A program made the translations under genes and the position numbers. Shown here one piece after another: positions 52,480 through 61,579 of a stretch of DNA of 64,000 nt (position 1 is its first letter; each line of letters begins with the position of its first letter). Under the pieces are notes generated by a model. The model was not told where the DNA came from. It was given only the letters and a program-made list of their open reading frames with translations, and did not search any database. The stretch covers positions 62,001 through 126,000 of the forward strand of contig JAAYEF010000029.1 in assembly GCA_012728875.1 (NCBI GenBank), read 5' to 3'. The DNA comes from Candidatus Cloacimonadota bacterium. GTDB lineage: Bacteria > Cloacimonadota > Cloacimonadia > Cloacimonadales > Cloacimonadaceae.

Positions 52480-53517
52480 TTACAAAATCCTGTCTTGAAT
52501 CAAACGCTTGAGCCGACCCTCATCAGCACATTCCAACTTCATCCGCAGCGCAAGCGGATTCAAACACTCATGTAAAGCTAACTTGGACAAATCCTTCTCC
52601 GTGCAGAGCAGCACGGTTTCTGCGCCCAAAGCCTGAAAAACCTTTTCCAAATCCTCCCGCCGTGAAAAAGCATGGTGGTCCGCAAAGCGGAAATGCCTTT
52701 TCCAAGCCAAACCCAAGGCTCGAACGCTGTCTTCAAACGATTCCGGAACTGCGATGGAACTCAGCAAAACCAGTTCCCGATCCTTTAGTAAATCCAAAAA
52801 AACTGTATTTCCTTGTGTATCAACGAAGTCAACAGCTTTAAACTCACATTTCAGTGCGTTCCGAGCCGTCGCAGGCAAATTGCTTCCAAACGTGGTTCCG
52901 CCTTCTTTTTGAATCAAAACCAAGGCATCCGCACTTTTCAAAGCCGCAAGCGGTTCCCTCAGCCAGCCGGATGGAATCACGCGACCATTGCCCAGACCCA
53001 ATTTTGCGTCGAAGCAAACCAAATCAAGATCCCGGGCAATTTTCAGATGCTGGAATCCATCATCCAGAATCACCACATCCAGATCAGGAAATTCGCTTAA
53101 AAGCAGCGATACGGCAGAAACACGCCTCTTCCCCACCACCACGGGCATTCCGGGCAGTTTTTGAGCCAAAAGCTGGGCTTCGTCGCCTGAATCCTCCACT
53201 CCCAAAACTATTTCCCTGCGGTTTGAAACAAGGCTGGGAACATTTTCCCGACTTCCACCGCAGCCGCGATGGCTGAGCCCCACTTTCAGCCCCATTTCCT
53301 GGAGCAGGGTTGCCAAATATATGCAAAATGGAGTTTTACCGCTGCCCCCACTGCCCAGATTTCCCACGCTGATCACCTTGCACGGAGCCTGCCAACCCTT
53401 CATTCTGTTTCTGCGCAGGCTTTGCACAGCGGAGTTCAAGCCCCCCAAAGGCAGCAGCAGATCGCTCAATAAACTGCGTTTATGAAGGTGTTTTTGGGCC
53501 AGCTCCTGCAGGTCCAA
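52480..53517 (-). CDS. lpxK: Tetraacyldisaccharide 4'-kinase
   Basis: Phosphorylates the 4' position of the lipid A precursor at the inner membrane and so shows the cell has lipopolysaccharide. The 345-residue protein has the Walker A motif GNLGSGGSGKTP (52-63) and the LDDGFQH motif (about 155-161). The start is TTG 53517, placed directly after the receiver gene's stop. It carries SHRGCGG where many LpxK proteins have SRGYG. Other lipid A genes are not in the window. Confidence 0.92.
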   Translation of the reverse strand: MDLQELAQKHLHKRSLLSDLLLPLGGLNSAVQSLRRNRMKGWQAPCKVISVGNLGSGGSGKTPFCIYLATLLQEMGLKVGLSHRGCGGSRENVPSLVSNRREIVLGVEDSGDEAQLLAQKLPGMPVVVGKRRVSAVSLLLSEFPDLDVVILDDGFQHLKIARDLDLVCFDAKLGLGNGRVIPSGWLREPLAALKSADALVLIQKEGGTTFGSNLPATARNALKCEFKAVDFVDTQGNTVFLDLLKDRELVLLSSIAVPESFEDSVRALGLAWKRHFRFADHHAFSRREDLEKVFQALGAETVLLCTEKDLSKLALHECLNPLALRMKLECADEGRLKRLIQDRIL

Positions 53518-53901
53518 TCAACATTCCCCGCCAAATTTGGCATCAATCAAAGCCACGAGCCTTTCCACGTCGAAGGGTTTGAACAAAACGTCCTTCAAAC
53601 CATCGATTTTGGAACGCACCAAAACGTGGTCCGGATCGTAGCCAAAGCCGGTCATCATGATCACCGGAAGCGCGGGATCGTGGCCTTTCACGAGTGAAAA
53701 CAGTTCATAGCCATCCATATCAGGCATGGCAATGTCCGTGATCACGAGGTCAATATTTCCGGCAAGAACCTCGTGCAGGGCGTCCAAACCGTTGCTGAAA
53801 CCCAAAATCTGCCACTTTGGACGTAAAGCCCGCAGTTGCTCACGAAGCGATACAACAATGCCTTCCTCGTCGTCAACGATACAAATTGTTTTATTTGTCA
53901 A
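53518..53901 (-). CDS. Stand-alone response regulator receiver domain
   Basis: A 127-residue CheY-like protein with no output domain. The acidic pocket D10/D11, phosphoacceptor D56, T84 and K108 are all in place. The start is TTG 53901, with GGGAGGA six bases upstream; the TTGA overlaps the purC stop by four bases. A longer upstream frame would read through purC. No histidine kinase is nearby. It lies inside a purC-lpxK run and its start and end are locked to them, an unusual place for a signalling protein. Confidence 0.88.
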   Translation of the reverse strand: MTNKTICIVDDEEGIVVSLREQLRALRPKWQILGFSNGLDALHEVLAGNIDLVITDIAMPDMDGYELFSLVKGHDPALPVIMMTGFGYDPDHVLVRSKIDGLKDVLFKPFDVERLVALIDAKFGGEC

Positions 53902-54779
53902 TCGAGTCCTCCCAAAATTATATCTCGGACCCTGCAATAGCGGTCCATCGTTTTTTCAATGATCTGAGGCGGTAAAACCGGCGCAGGCGGCTGTTTGTTC
54001 CATCCGATTTCGATCAAATAATCCCGGATAATCTGTTTGTCGAAACTGGCGGGGGTTTTGCCAACCGTGTATTGCCCAAGATCCCAAAACCTTGATGAAT
54101 CCGGCGTCAATGCCTCATCCGCCAGGGTCAGTTCGCCACCTAGAAGTCCGAATTCGAACTTCGTATCCGCCAAAATGATGCCCTTTTCCTTCAGTTTGCG
54201 ATATGCCCAGTCATACAGTTCCAGCGCATATTTCCGCGCCAGATCGGCACTGGCGGGGTCCATCGAGTCCCGCATCTGCTGGAAACTGATGTTTTCATCG
54301 TGACCTTCCTCGGCTTTGGTGGAAGGAGTGAACAGCGCCTGGGGAAATTGTTCGCTTTCCTGCATTCCCGCTGGCAGTTCCAAGCCTCCAATGCTGTGGG
54401 AAACCTTATATTCCGCAAATGCCGAACCGCTCAAGTAGCCGCGCACAATGCATTCAAAGGGGATGATCTCCAGCTTTTTCACCAGCATGCTGCGATCCTT
54501 AAGATATTCCTTAAATGGTTGCAAAGCAGCCGGATAGGCGTCCACATCATCGGTGATGAAGTGGTTCGGAAGCAAGCCGGAACTCACCTTGAAAACATGC
54601 ACGGCAATTTGGTTCAAAATGGCGCCTTTGCCGGGCAGAGTTTGCGAAAAGACCACATCAAAGGCGGAAACGCGGTCGCTGGTGACAATCAACAGGGTTT
54701 CTCCGAGGTCAAAAATGTCCCGCACCTTCCCCTGATGGCAGCTCTTAACAATATCCAACTCTTTTATTCTCTTAAACAT
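53898..54779 (-). CDS. purC: Phosphoribosylaminoimidazole-succinocarboxamide synthase
   Basis: Joins aspartate to CAIR in purine synthesis. The 293-residue protein is of the longer (yeast-like) form, with GKVRDIFD at about 17-24, VTSDRVSAFD at about 32-41, ECIVRGYLSGS (about 108-118) and DTKFEFG (about 199-205). ATG 54779 starts four bases after the UvrC-like gene's stop. It overlaps the receiver gene by four bases. Confidence 0.95.
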   Translation of the reverse strand: MFKRIKELDIVKSCHQGKVRDIFDLGETLLIVTSDRVSAFDVVFSQTLPGKGAILNQIAVHVFKVSSGLLPNHFITDDVDAYPAALQPFKEYLKDRSMLVKKLEIIPFECIVRGYLSGSAFAEYKVSHSIGGLELPAGMQESEQFPQALFTPSTKAEEGHDENISFQQMRDSMDPASADLARKYALELYDWAYRKLKEKGIILADTKFEFGLLGGELTLADEALTPDSSRFWDLGQYTVGKTPASFDKQIIRDYLIEIGWNKQPPAPVLPPQIIEKTMDRYCRVRDIILGGLD

Positions 54780-54782
54780 ATC

Positions 54783-55718
54783 TCATCCTTTCCGATGTTT
54801 CACGTGATATTCATACAGTATACGTCTTTCATCCAAGTCATTTAGGTTGACCGCAAGCATCTCATTTTCACGGTAGGGGGTCTCTTCACGTGGAAAGTCG
54901 TGCCGCATACCCTGATGTTTGCACCAGCGCAAAAGACCGTTTTCCACCCCGAAATCCTCTTCCTCCCAGCTCAGGGACTTCGTCACATAAAGGAAATTCA
55001 GCCAGTCCCGATAGCTTTGCAAGCGCTCTATTTCTTCATCCAAGAGGTCTGCCTTGGCAAAGTCCAAATCATCAAAATATTTATCCCGTTCCTGGGCGAC
55101 CATCTCCAAAATGCCGTTTTGCGGATGCAGATAAGCCTCGTTCAGGAGGGTGTCAAGCTTCTTGAGTTCGGCGTCCTCGCCATTTTCAAGGGCTAAACAC
55201 CAGCCTTTACAGATGCCCTGATCCAGTTTTTCACAGGGGTAATTCTCTGTCTCGCAGTAGGGAAGCTTCAATATCCGCCCCAGGCTGTCCATCACGTCAT
55301 ACAGTAAAAAACGCCCGCGCCAGGGTCCGGCATAAGTCCAGTGGTCGTTGGTATCGTCTTTCAATGTCACAAAAGGGAAACGCCGTGCATCCAGAGCCAG
55401 ATAGGCGTAGTCCCGGCTGGGCTGCATCATCTGCTGGTGTGGAACGCTGTTTTTCCCCAGAAAGATTTTCAGGCGAATGAGCGCATCCACACTGCGTTCC
55501 TGGCTTTCCACGTCCAATGAATCTGCCAGCGCCGCCACCTCCGCAAAACGGGTGTCAATCTCAGCTTTTTTGCGGATGAAATTCAGGCGCTGAGCCAGGT
55601 TTGGCGTGATTCCGCACCACAGCGGCTCTTCGCCCTGGCGAAAACAAAAAAACACCCAGCCGCCGGGCAATTCAAAGCTCTCGGAAATTCGGGTTCCGTC
55701 CCATTTCAGCTTGATCAT
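54783..55718 (-). CDS. UvrC amino-half-like protein with degenerate GIY-YIG site
   Basis: A 311-residue protein whose layout matches the first half of UvrC or the Cho endonuclease. Residues about 19-48 follow the GIY-YIG fold (GGWVFFCFRQGEEPLWCGIT with AQRL), but the lysine after YxG is an isoleucine here and the metal-binding glutamate of the ALLLEN segment is missing (ALIRLK). Then come GPWRGRFLLYDVMDSL (as in UvrC GPY) and four cysteines C155, C162, C170 and C174, in which the C-x7-C-x3-C spacing equals that of the [4Fe-4S] site of UvrC. A UVR-like segment (DLDFAKADLLDEEIERL) is at about 217-233. The nuclease half is absent. It may bind DNA without cutting. First gene of the operon with purC, three bases away. 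Confidence 0.78.
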   Translation of the reverse strand: MIKLKWDGTRISESFELPGGWVFFCFRQGEEPLWCGITPNLAQRLNFIRKKAEIDTRFAEVAALADSLDVESQERSVDALIRLKIFLGKNSVPHQQMMQPSRDYAYLALDARRFPFVTLKDDTNDHWTYAGPWRGRFLLYDVMDSLGRILKLPYCETENYPCEKLDQGICKGWCLALENGEDAELKKLDTLLNEAYLHPQNGILEMVAQERDKYFDDLDFAKADLLDEEIERLQSYRDWLNFLYVTKSLSWEEEDFGVENGLLRWCKHQGMRHDFPREETPYRENEMLAVNLNDLDERRILYEYHVKHRKG

Positions 55719-56239
55719 GCGCCAAAGCTCTTGCTCCTGTACTTTGTGTCAATCAGAATCTTGCACCCAAATAAACATACCTGGGAAAAGCCTCCCCTTC
55801 GCCCTAAACCCCTGAAGCAATTCCACCTGGATCGTGCGCCTCAGGCACCCGCCTTTTTCGCGGGTGGGAGCAGAGAGCGAAGGCGGCGGGATTATTGCTT
55901 AACTCAAGGAAGCGCAGGGGTTTGTGCAGTTTTTTGGCAGTGAGATTTGAATTGCGCCATTTTGGTGGAAATTGCCGCCGGGTTTCAAGCCCTGATAGTA
56001 GCATAAATAAACCCATCAGCACAATCTGAGAGCCTTTTATATCCTGCATTGGCAGGAAATTATGGAAAAAATCCCACAAACCCAAATAAAAACGGCGTTT
56101 TTCCGCTTGACAAAATCGCTAAGTTCTTATTTAGGTGTAAGTCATGGCTCTATATGAAAAGAGCCTAAAGTGAATTGTAAATTCATAACATCATGAAAAA
56201 TAAATAGTTTATAGATATACATCGCAAGGGAGGTTGGTA
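55719..56239. other. Non-coding region ahead of nrdD
   Basis: No gene seen. It holds the palindromic copy C, a TTGACA box at 56107-56112 without a clear -10, a hairpin GGCTC/GAGCC at 56146-56165 whose right arm can alternatively pair with TTTAGG (56130-56135), and the palindrome TGAATT-gta-AATTCA at 56171-56185. The last two lie in the nrdD leader and may be regulatory. NrdR boxes are not evident. Confidence 0.6.
55790..55935. repeat. Dispersed palindromic element, copy C
   Basis: Inner stem CACCCGC/GCGGGTG (55846-55852 with 55860-55866) and outer stems AAACCCCTG/CAGGGGTTT (55806-55814 with 55915-55923) and AAGCAAT/ATTGCTT (55815-55821 with 55894-55900). The arm CTCCCCTTCGCCCT (55792-55805) is identical to copy A. 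The core resembles copy B. No coding capacity. Confidence 0.65.
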
Positions 56240-58366
56240 ATGTTTTCGAAGATTCGGAAACGCAACGGCAATATTGTCGCTTTCGACAAGCAAAAAATTG
56301 TGCGCGCAATCCAGAAAGCAGGAGAAGCGACAGGTGAGTTTGAACTCGATGCAGCGGAGGTTTTAAGCGCTCGTGTGGTGAATTTGGCAGCCCAGATCAT
56401 CGACGACGCCATTCCCGAGGTGGAACGCATTCAAGACATTGTGGAGGAAGTACTTCTGGCTTCGCCCTACAAAAAATCCGCCAAGGCCTACATCATTTAC
56501 CGCGACCAGCATGCCCGCATCCGCGAAATGTTCAACACCGGCGGGGTCCAATTGATCGACCAATATCTGGAAAAGCTGGACTGGCAGGTGAATGAAAACT
56601 CGAACATGGCATACTCCCTGCAAGGTTTGAACAACTACATCGCGAGTGAGATCAGTAAAACCTATTGGCTTAACAAGATATACCCTCCCGAAATTCGCCG
56701 TGCCCATCTTGAGGGGGACATCCATATCCACGATCTTGGCCAGCTTTCCGTTTACTGCGTGGGCTGGGACCTGATGGACCTTTTGAAAACCGGCTTTTGC
56801 GGAGCCGAAGGCAAGGTGGAAAGCGCACCTGCCAAGCATTTCCGCAGCGCTTTAGGGCAAATCGTAAACTTCTTTTATACCCTACAGGGCGAAGCTGCCG
56901 GAGCGCAGGCTTTTTCAAATTTTGACACACTTTTGGCGCCTTTCATCCGCTATGACGGCCTGGCTTACAACGAAGTGAAACAGGCTCTGCAGGAATTCAT
57001 TTTCAACATCAACGTCCCCACCCGCGTGGGCTTCCAAACACCCTTCACAAACATCACCCTGGACCTCCTGCCGCCCGATATATATAAGGATACGCCCGTG
57101 ATCATCGGCGGCGAAGAGCAAAAGGAAACCTACTCCGAATTCGAACTCGAAATGGATATGATCAACAAGGCGTTTTTGGAAGTGATGATCGAGGGCGACG
57201 CCAAAGGACGGGTGTTCACCTTTCCCATCCCGACCTACAATATCACCAAAGATTTCGACTGGAGCGACCCCAAGCTCAGCTATCTTTGGGAAGCCACCGC
57301 CAAATATGGCATCCCCTATTTTTCAAATTTTGTAAATTCCGACCTCGACCCAAATGACGCACGCTCAATGTGTTGCCGTCTGCGTTTGGACACCCGCAAG
57401 CTGGAAGCCCGTGGCGGCGGACTCTTCGGCGCCAATCCGCTCACCGGCTCCATCGGCGTGGTGACCCTGAACCTGCCCCGCATCGGCTATCGCGCCAAGA
57501 GCGAGGAGGAGTTTTTCACGCTTTTGGAAGAAAAGCTCCAGATTGCCAAAAACAGCCTGGAAATCAAGCGTAAAATATTGGAACGCTATACGCTTAACGG
57601 ACTTTATCCCTACACGCGTTTCTACCTGAAAAACATCTATGAACGCTTCCTACAGTATTGGAAAAACCACTTTTCCACCATCGGCATCATCGGCATGAAC
57701 GAAGCGTCGCTGAACTTTTTGGGCAAAAACCTGGGAACCGAGGATGGACGCAGCTTTGCCTTGAAGGTGATGGACTATCTGCGCGAACGCTTGGTTGAAT
57801 TCCAGGAGGAAACCGAATCCAATTACAACCTGGAAGCCACACCTGCCGAGGGAACCAGCTATCGCCTCGCCATTTTGGACAAGAAATTCCACCCGGACAT
57901 CATCAGCGCAAATTGCGGTTCAGACACGCCTTTCTACACCAACAGCTCGCAGCTCCCGGTGAACTATTCAGACGATATTTTCGAGGTTTTGGACCTGCAG
58001 GACGAGCTTCAAACCAAATATACCGGTGGAACCGTGCTGCACATCTTTGGCGGAGAGCGGGTTGAACACGGAGAAAGCATCCGCAAGCTTGTGCGCACCA
58101 TCTGCGACAGCTACCACCTGCCCTACTTCACTTTTTCGCCCACTTTCAGCATCTGCCCCGTGCACGGCTATCTGGTTGGCGAACAGCCGAATTGCCCCAC
58201 CTGCCAGAGGAACACCGAGGTCTTTTCCCGCATCGTTGGCTACCTGCGTCCCGTTTCGCAATGGAACGAAGGCAAAAAAGCCGAATTCAAGATGCGCACC
58301 ACTTTTGACACGGTTAAAAACAGCCGCGAAAGTCGTCCCGGCGTTGTCAAACATCAGGTTTTGTAG
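56240..58366 (+). CDS. nrdD: Anaerobic (class III) ribonucleotide reductase
   Basis: Makes deoxyribonucleotides under strictly anaerobic conditions using a glycyl radical. The 708-residue protein has an ATP-cone (about 1-90) for allosteric control, the ten-strand barrel with the DARSMCCRLR cysteines, a zinc site (CPVHGYL ... NCPTCQR) and the glycyl-radical region VGYLRPVSQWN near the end. ATG 56240 follows GGAGGT at 56229-56234; an upstream TTG is part of that site. The end motif resembles the Thermotoga type. It is followed by nrdG six bases on. Confidence 0.96.
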   Translation: MFSKIRKRNGNIVAFDKQKIVRAIQKAGEATGEFELDAAEVLSARVVNLAAQIIDDAIPEVERIQDIVEEVLLASPYKKSAKAYIIYRDQHARIREMFNTGGVQLIDQYLEKLDWQVNENSNMAYSLQGLNNYIASEISKTYWLNKIYPPEIRRAHLEGDIHIHDLGQLSVYCVGWDLMDLLKTGFCGAEGKVESAPAKHFRSALGQIVNFFYTLQGEAAGAQAFSNFDTLLAPFIRYDGLAYNEVKQALQEFIFNINVPTRVGFQTPFTNITLDLLPPDIYKDTPVIIGGEEQKETYSEFELEMDMINKAFLEVMIEGDAKGRVFTFPIPTYNITKDFDWSDPKLSYLWEATAKYGIPYFSNFVNSDLDPNDARSMCCRLRLDTRKLEARGGGLFGANPLTGSIGVVTLNLPRIGYRAKSEEEFFTLLEEKLQIAKNSLEIKRKILERYTLNGLYPYTRFYLKNIYERFLQYWKNHFSTIGIIGMNEASLNFLGKNLGTEDGRSFALKVMDYLRERLVEFQEETESNYNLEATPAEGTSYRLAILDKKFHPDIISANCGSDTPFYTNSSQLPVNYSDDIFEVLDLQDELQTKYTGGTVLHIFGGERVEHGESIRKLVRTICDSYHLPYFTFSPTFSICPVHGYLVGEQPNCPTCQRNTEVFSRIVGYLRPVSQWNEGKKAEFKMRTTFDTVKNSRESRPGVVKHQVL

Positions 58367-58372
58367 GCAAGC

Positions 58373-59083
58373 ATGAAGATTGGCGGCTTCCAAAAGTTTT
58401 CGCTGCTGGATTTTCCCGGACAGCTGGCTGCCATTATCTTCACGCAGGGCTGCAACTTCCGCTGTCCCTATTGCCACAACCCCGAATTGGTTGACCCCGC
58501 CCGCTTCGGCAAACCGCTAGCTACAGGCAAGGTTTTGGACTTTTTGCGCCGACGCCGCGGAAAGCTGGGAGCGGTGGTGATCACCGGGGGCGAACCCACA
58601 CTGCAGCCCGATTTGCTGCGTTTTATCCGTCAGATCAAATTCATGGGCTACCTGGTGAAACTGGACACCAACGGCTCCCATCCTGAAGTGCTGCAGCGTC
58701 TTGCCAATGAAGAACTTGTGGACTATTGGGCGATGGATTTGAAAGCCCCGCCAGATCTTTATCGGCTCATTTCACGCTCTTTGGTTCCAATGAACGACAT
58801 CTTGTTCAGCATGGATATCCTGCGCAAAAGCGGCAAGCCCTACGAATTCCGCACCACCTTTTTCGAACGCATTTTCGACTGGGAGGATATGGAACGCATC
58901 CGCGAACTTTTGCGCCCCGGAGACAGTTTTTACCTGCAGGAATGCCATTACGACGATACTTTGGAAGACTTTCCCGACGCCACCAAAGAAGCCAAAGCAA
59001 AACTTTTGGACAATCCAGCCTGCCAATCCCTGATCCGCTGGGGCGATGAGCATCAGGTAAACATCGGCGTCCGTTCACATTAA
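58373..59083 (+). CDS. nrdG: Anaerobic ribonucleotide reductase activating protein (radical SAM)
   Basis: Radical-SAM protein expected to install the glycyl radical in NrdD. The 236-residue protein has the FeS-binding C27-x3-C31-x2-C34 in GCNFRCPYCHN, GGEPTLQ and the (S/T)xxT SAM-binding region. It is longer than E. coli NrdG (154) and resembles the larger activase group of NrdG2 and PflA-like enzymes. Its place directly after nrdD supports the assignment. The rSAM-DUF2344 gene begins four bases later. Confidence 0.9.
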   Translation: MKIGGFQKFSLLDFPGQLAAIIFTQGCNFRCPYCHNPELVDPARFGKPLATGKVLDFLRRRRGKLGAVVITGGEPTLQPDLLRFIRQIKFMGYLVKLDTNGSHPEVLQRLANEELVDYWAMDLKAPPDLYRLISRSLVPMNDILFSMDILRKSGKPYEFRTTFFERIFDWEDMERIRELLRPGDSFYLQECHYDDTLEDFPDATKEAKAKLLDNPACQSLIRWGDEHQVNIGVRSH

Positions 59084-59086
59084 GCC

Positions 59087-61525
59087 ATGCCACAGGCACG
59101 CTTTGAAGCCCTGCTCCCCTTGGTGGAAAAGCCATCGCGCTACATCAACCACGAGCTCAACTCCGCCCAAAAAGGCTGGCAAGACCACAATTTTTGCTTC
59201 GTCTATCCCGATATTTATGAGGTTGGCATCTCCCATCTGGGCATCAAGATCCTGTATTCAATCTGCAACCGCCTGAACGGCGTGATGGCAGACCGTGCCT
59301 ACCTTCCCTGGACAGACATGGCTGAACTTATGCGCCGGGAAAAGCTGCCCCTTTTTGGCCTGGAAAGCCGGCGGGCTTTGAAGGATTTTGACCTAGTGGG
59401 CATCACCCTGCAAAGCGAACTCACCTATTCCAACCTCTTGGAAACCTTGTCTTTGGCGCAGATTCCCATTCTAAACGAAGAGCGGGATGAACACATGCCC
59501 ATCATCATGGCAGGAGGCCCCTGCGCCACAAACCCTCTGCCCCTCTCACCCTTTGTTGATGTATTTTTCATTGGCGAAGCCGAGGAATCCATCGTGGAAA
59601 TTGCAGAGGTGTTCAAACGCGTCTCCTCCCGCAAACAAAGGCTGGAAGAGCTTTCACGCATCCCCGGCTGCTGGATTCCCGCACTTCACAAGGGTGAAAA
59701 GGTCGTGGGAAGAAAATTCGCTTCCTTCGCCCGCGGAGAACAACTGCACAGCCCACAGCTCCTTTCCTGGCAGCTTGCCACCCACAACCGCTGTGTGGCG
59801 GAAATTATGCGCGGCTGCTCCCGCGGCTGCCGTTTTTGCCATGCAGGATATTTCTATCGTCCTGTGCGGGAACGGGATGCCAGCTCCCTGCAAAAGGAAA
59901 TCCTGGATGAAATTGAACTGAGCGGCTGGGACGAGGCCGGCCTGCTTTCGCTTTCCAGCGGGGATTACAGCCGCATCACCGAGCTTTTGAGCGATCTTCT
60001 GCGCAACATTGATACAGACAGGACCCACATTTCCCTGCCTTCCCTGCGTGTGGATGCGTTGAACACGGAAACCGTGGAACTCCTGCGCGAACTTGGGCGC
60101 GAAGGGCTCACAGTGGCCCCGGAAGCAGGCTCCCAGCGTTTGCGCGATGTGATCAACAAAAACATCTCCGAGGATGAAATCATCCGCGGGGTAAAAATTG
60201 CCCTCGATCTTGGTTGGCAAAGGGTCAAGCTCTATTTCATGGTGGGTCTGCCCACGGAAACGGATGAAGACATCGAAGCCATCACCGCCCTCATCCGCCG
60301 CATCGCAGCGCTGGACAGGCGTCTGCAAATCAGCGTGACCCTCTCCCCCTTCGTGCCAAAGCCTTTCACACCCTTCCAGTGGGCTCCAATGCTTTCCAGG
60401 GAAGAAATCCTGCGCCGCTGCATCAGCGTGAAACAGGCATTTTTCCGTCAACGCAATATCCGCATAAAATACCACACCATAGAAAGTTCCATGCTGGAAG
60501 CCATCTTTTCCCGCGGCGACGAAGCGGTGGGAAAAGCCATCCACACAGCCTGGAAAAATGGCGCCCGCTTTGATGGCTGGAACGAATATTTTGACTTTTC
60601 CATCTGGCACGCCGCATTTGAGGAAAATGGACTGGATACAGCGAAATATCTGGCGGGAAAATCCCACGAAGAGCCGCTGCCCTGGGATTTTATCGACCTG
60701 GGGCTCACCAAGGAATTTTTGCTGGAAGAATGGGAAAAAGCCAGACGTGAAGAAAGCACGCCGGATTGCCGTGAAATCTGTTCAAACTGCGGCATTTGCG
60801 CGGACGAGCTTCAAACCACCCTGGCCCCGTCGCAGGCTCCGATCAGTGTGGGAACAAAAAGCTTCAGCCCTTCCAAAGGCGGGGGGCAACACCGCTACCG
60901 GCTGTGGTATGCCAAGGAAGGCGTGTTGCGCTTCATTTCCCATCTGGACTGGATGCGCATGCTGTTCCGCTTCATCGGCCAAATGCCGCTGCCCACGGTT
61001 TTCACGGAAGGTTTTTCTCCGCATCCCCGCGTGAGCCTGTGTCCGCCGCTGCCGCTGGGGGTTGAAAGCGTCTGCGAATATTGCGACATCTCATTTTGGA
61101 GCCGCCCTTCCCCTCAGGAAATTGCCGCTGCCTTCAACGTTCGCGGCATCCCTGAACTGCGCTATTTAAACAGCGAACCCCTGCACGGCAAGGGCAAAGT
61201 TCCCAGCGGCGAGGTGATCATCGTTGATCTTTCCGAGCACCTTGTGGAACCCAGCCGCCGACGCTTGGAAGAGTTTTTTGAAAAAGAAACACACCTCTTC
61301 ACAAAAAGCACACCCAAACGCAGTAAATCCTACGACCTGCGCCAAATCATCCTTTCCTCCCAGTGGCAAAACAACCGCCTGCTGATCGGAAAAAGTTTGG
61401 CCAGTCCATCGCTTTACGACGTCCTGGCCGAACTGCTAATGCTGGATAAAACCCAACTATACGCTTTTTCCGTCACCCGCTTGGATTGGATATTTTCCCC
61501 GGATCCGGGCGAGCAACGATTCTAA
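59087..61525 (+). CDS. B12-binding-domain radical SAM protein fused to DUF2344
   Basis: An 812-residue protein. Residues about 1-180 resemble the B12-binding fold typical of many radical-SAM enzymes; C244-x3-C248-x2-C251 (GCSRGCRFC) defines the [4Fe-4S] radical-SAM site; GLTVAPEAGSQRLR and VKLYFMVGLPTE fit the TIGR03960 family. From about 605 a DUF2344 domain (TIGR03936 type) follows (RYRLWYAKEGVLRFISHLDWMRM in sequence). Family members often have these two halves as adjacent genes next to ribosomal-protein or rne-like genes, while here they are fused. Substrate unknown; ribosomal or tRNA modification has been suggested from context. It shares an operon with nrdD/nrdG. Confidence 0.85.
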   Translation: MPQARFEALLPLVEKPSRYINHELNSAQKGWQDHNFCFVYPDIYEVGISHLGIKILYSICNRLNGVMADRAYLPWTDMAELMRREKLPLFGLESRRALKDFDLVGITLQSELTYSNLLETLSLAQIPILNEERDEHMPIIMAGGPCATNPLPLSPFVDVFFIGEAEESIVEIAEVFKRVSSRKQRLEELSRIPGCWIPALHKGEKVVGRKFASFARGEQLHSPQLLSWQLATHNRCVAEIMRGCSRGCRFCHAGYFYRPVRERDASSLQKEILDEIELSGWDEAGLLSLSSGDYSRITELLSDLLRNIDTDRTHISLPSLRVDALNTETVELLRELGREGLTVAPEAGSQRLRDVINKNISEDEIIRGVKIALDLGWQRVKLYFMVGLPTETDEDIEAITALIRRIAALDRRLQISVTLSPFVPKPFTPFQWAPMLSREEILRRCISVKQAFFRQRNIRIKYHTIESSMLEAIFSRGDEAVGKAIHTAWKNGARFDGWNEYFDFSIWHAAFEENGLDTAKYLAGKSHEEPLPWDFIDLGLTKEFLLEEWEKARREESTPDCREICSNCGICADELQTTLAPSQAPISVGTKSFSPSKGGGQHRYRLWYAKEGVLRFISHLDWMRMLFRFIGQMPLPTVFTEGFSPHPRVSLCPPLPLGVESVCEYCDISFWSRPSPQEIAAAFNVRGIPELRYLNSEPLHGKGKVPSGEVIIVDLSEHLVEPSRRRLEEFFEKETHLFTKSTPKRSKSYDLRQIILSSQWQNNRLLIGKSLASPSLYDVLAELLMLDKTQLYAFSVTRLDWIFSPDPGEQRF

Positions 61526-61579
61526 ATCCATCCCTCTTGGGGAGCATTTTGCTAAAATCCTGCTCTGGCAGGGCTTGAA

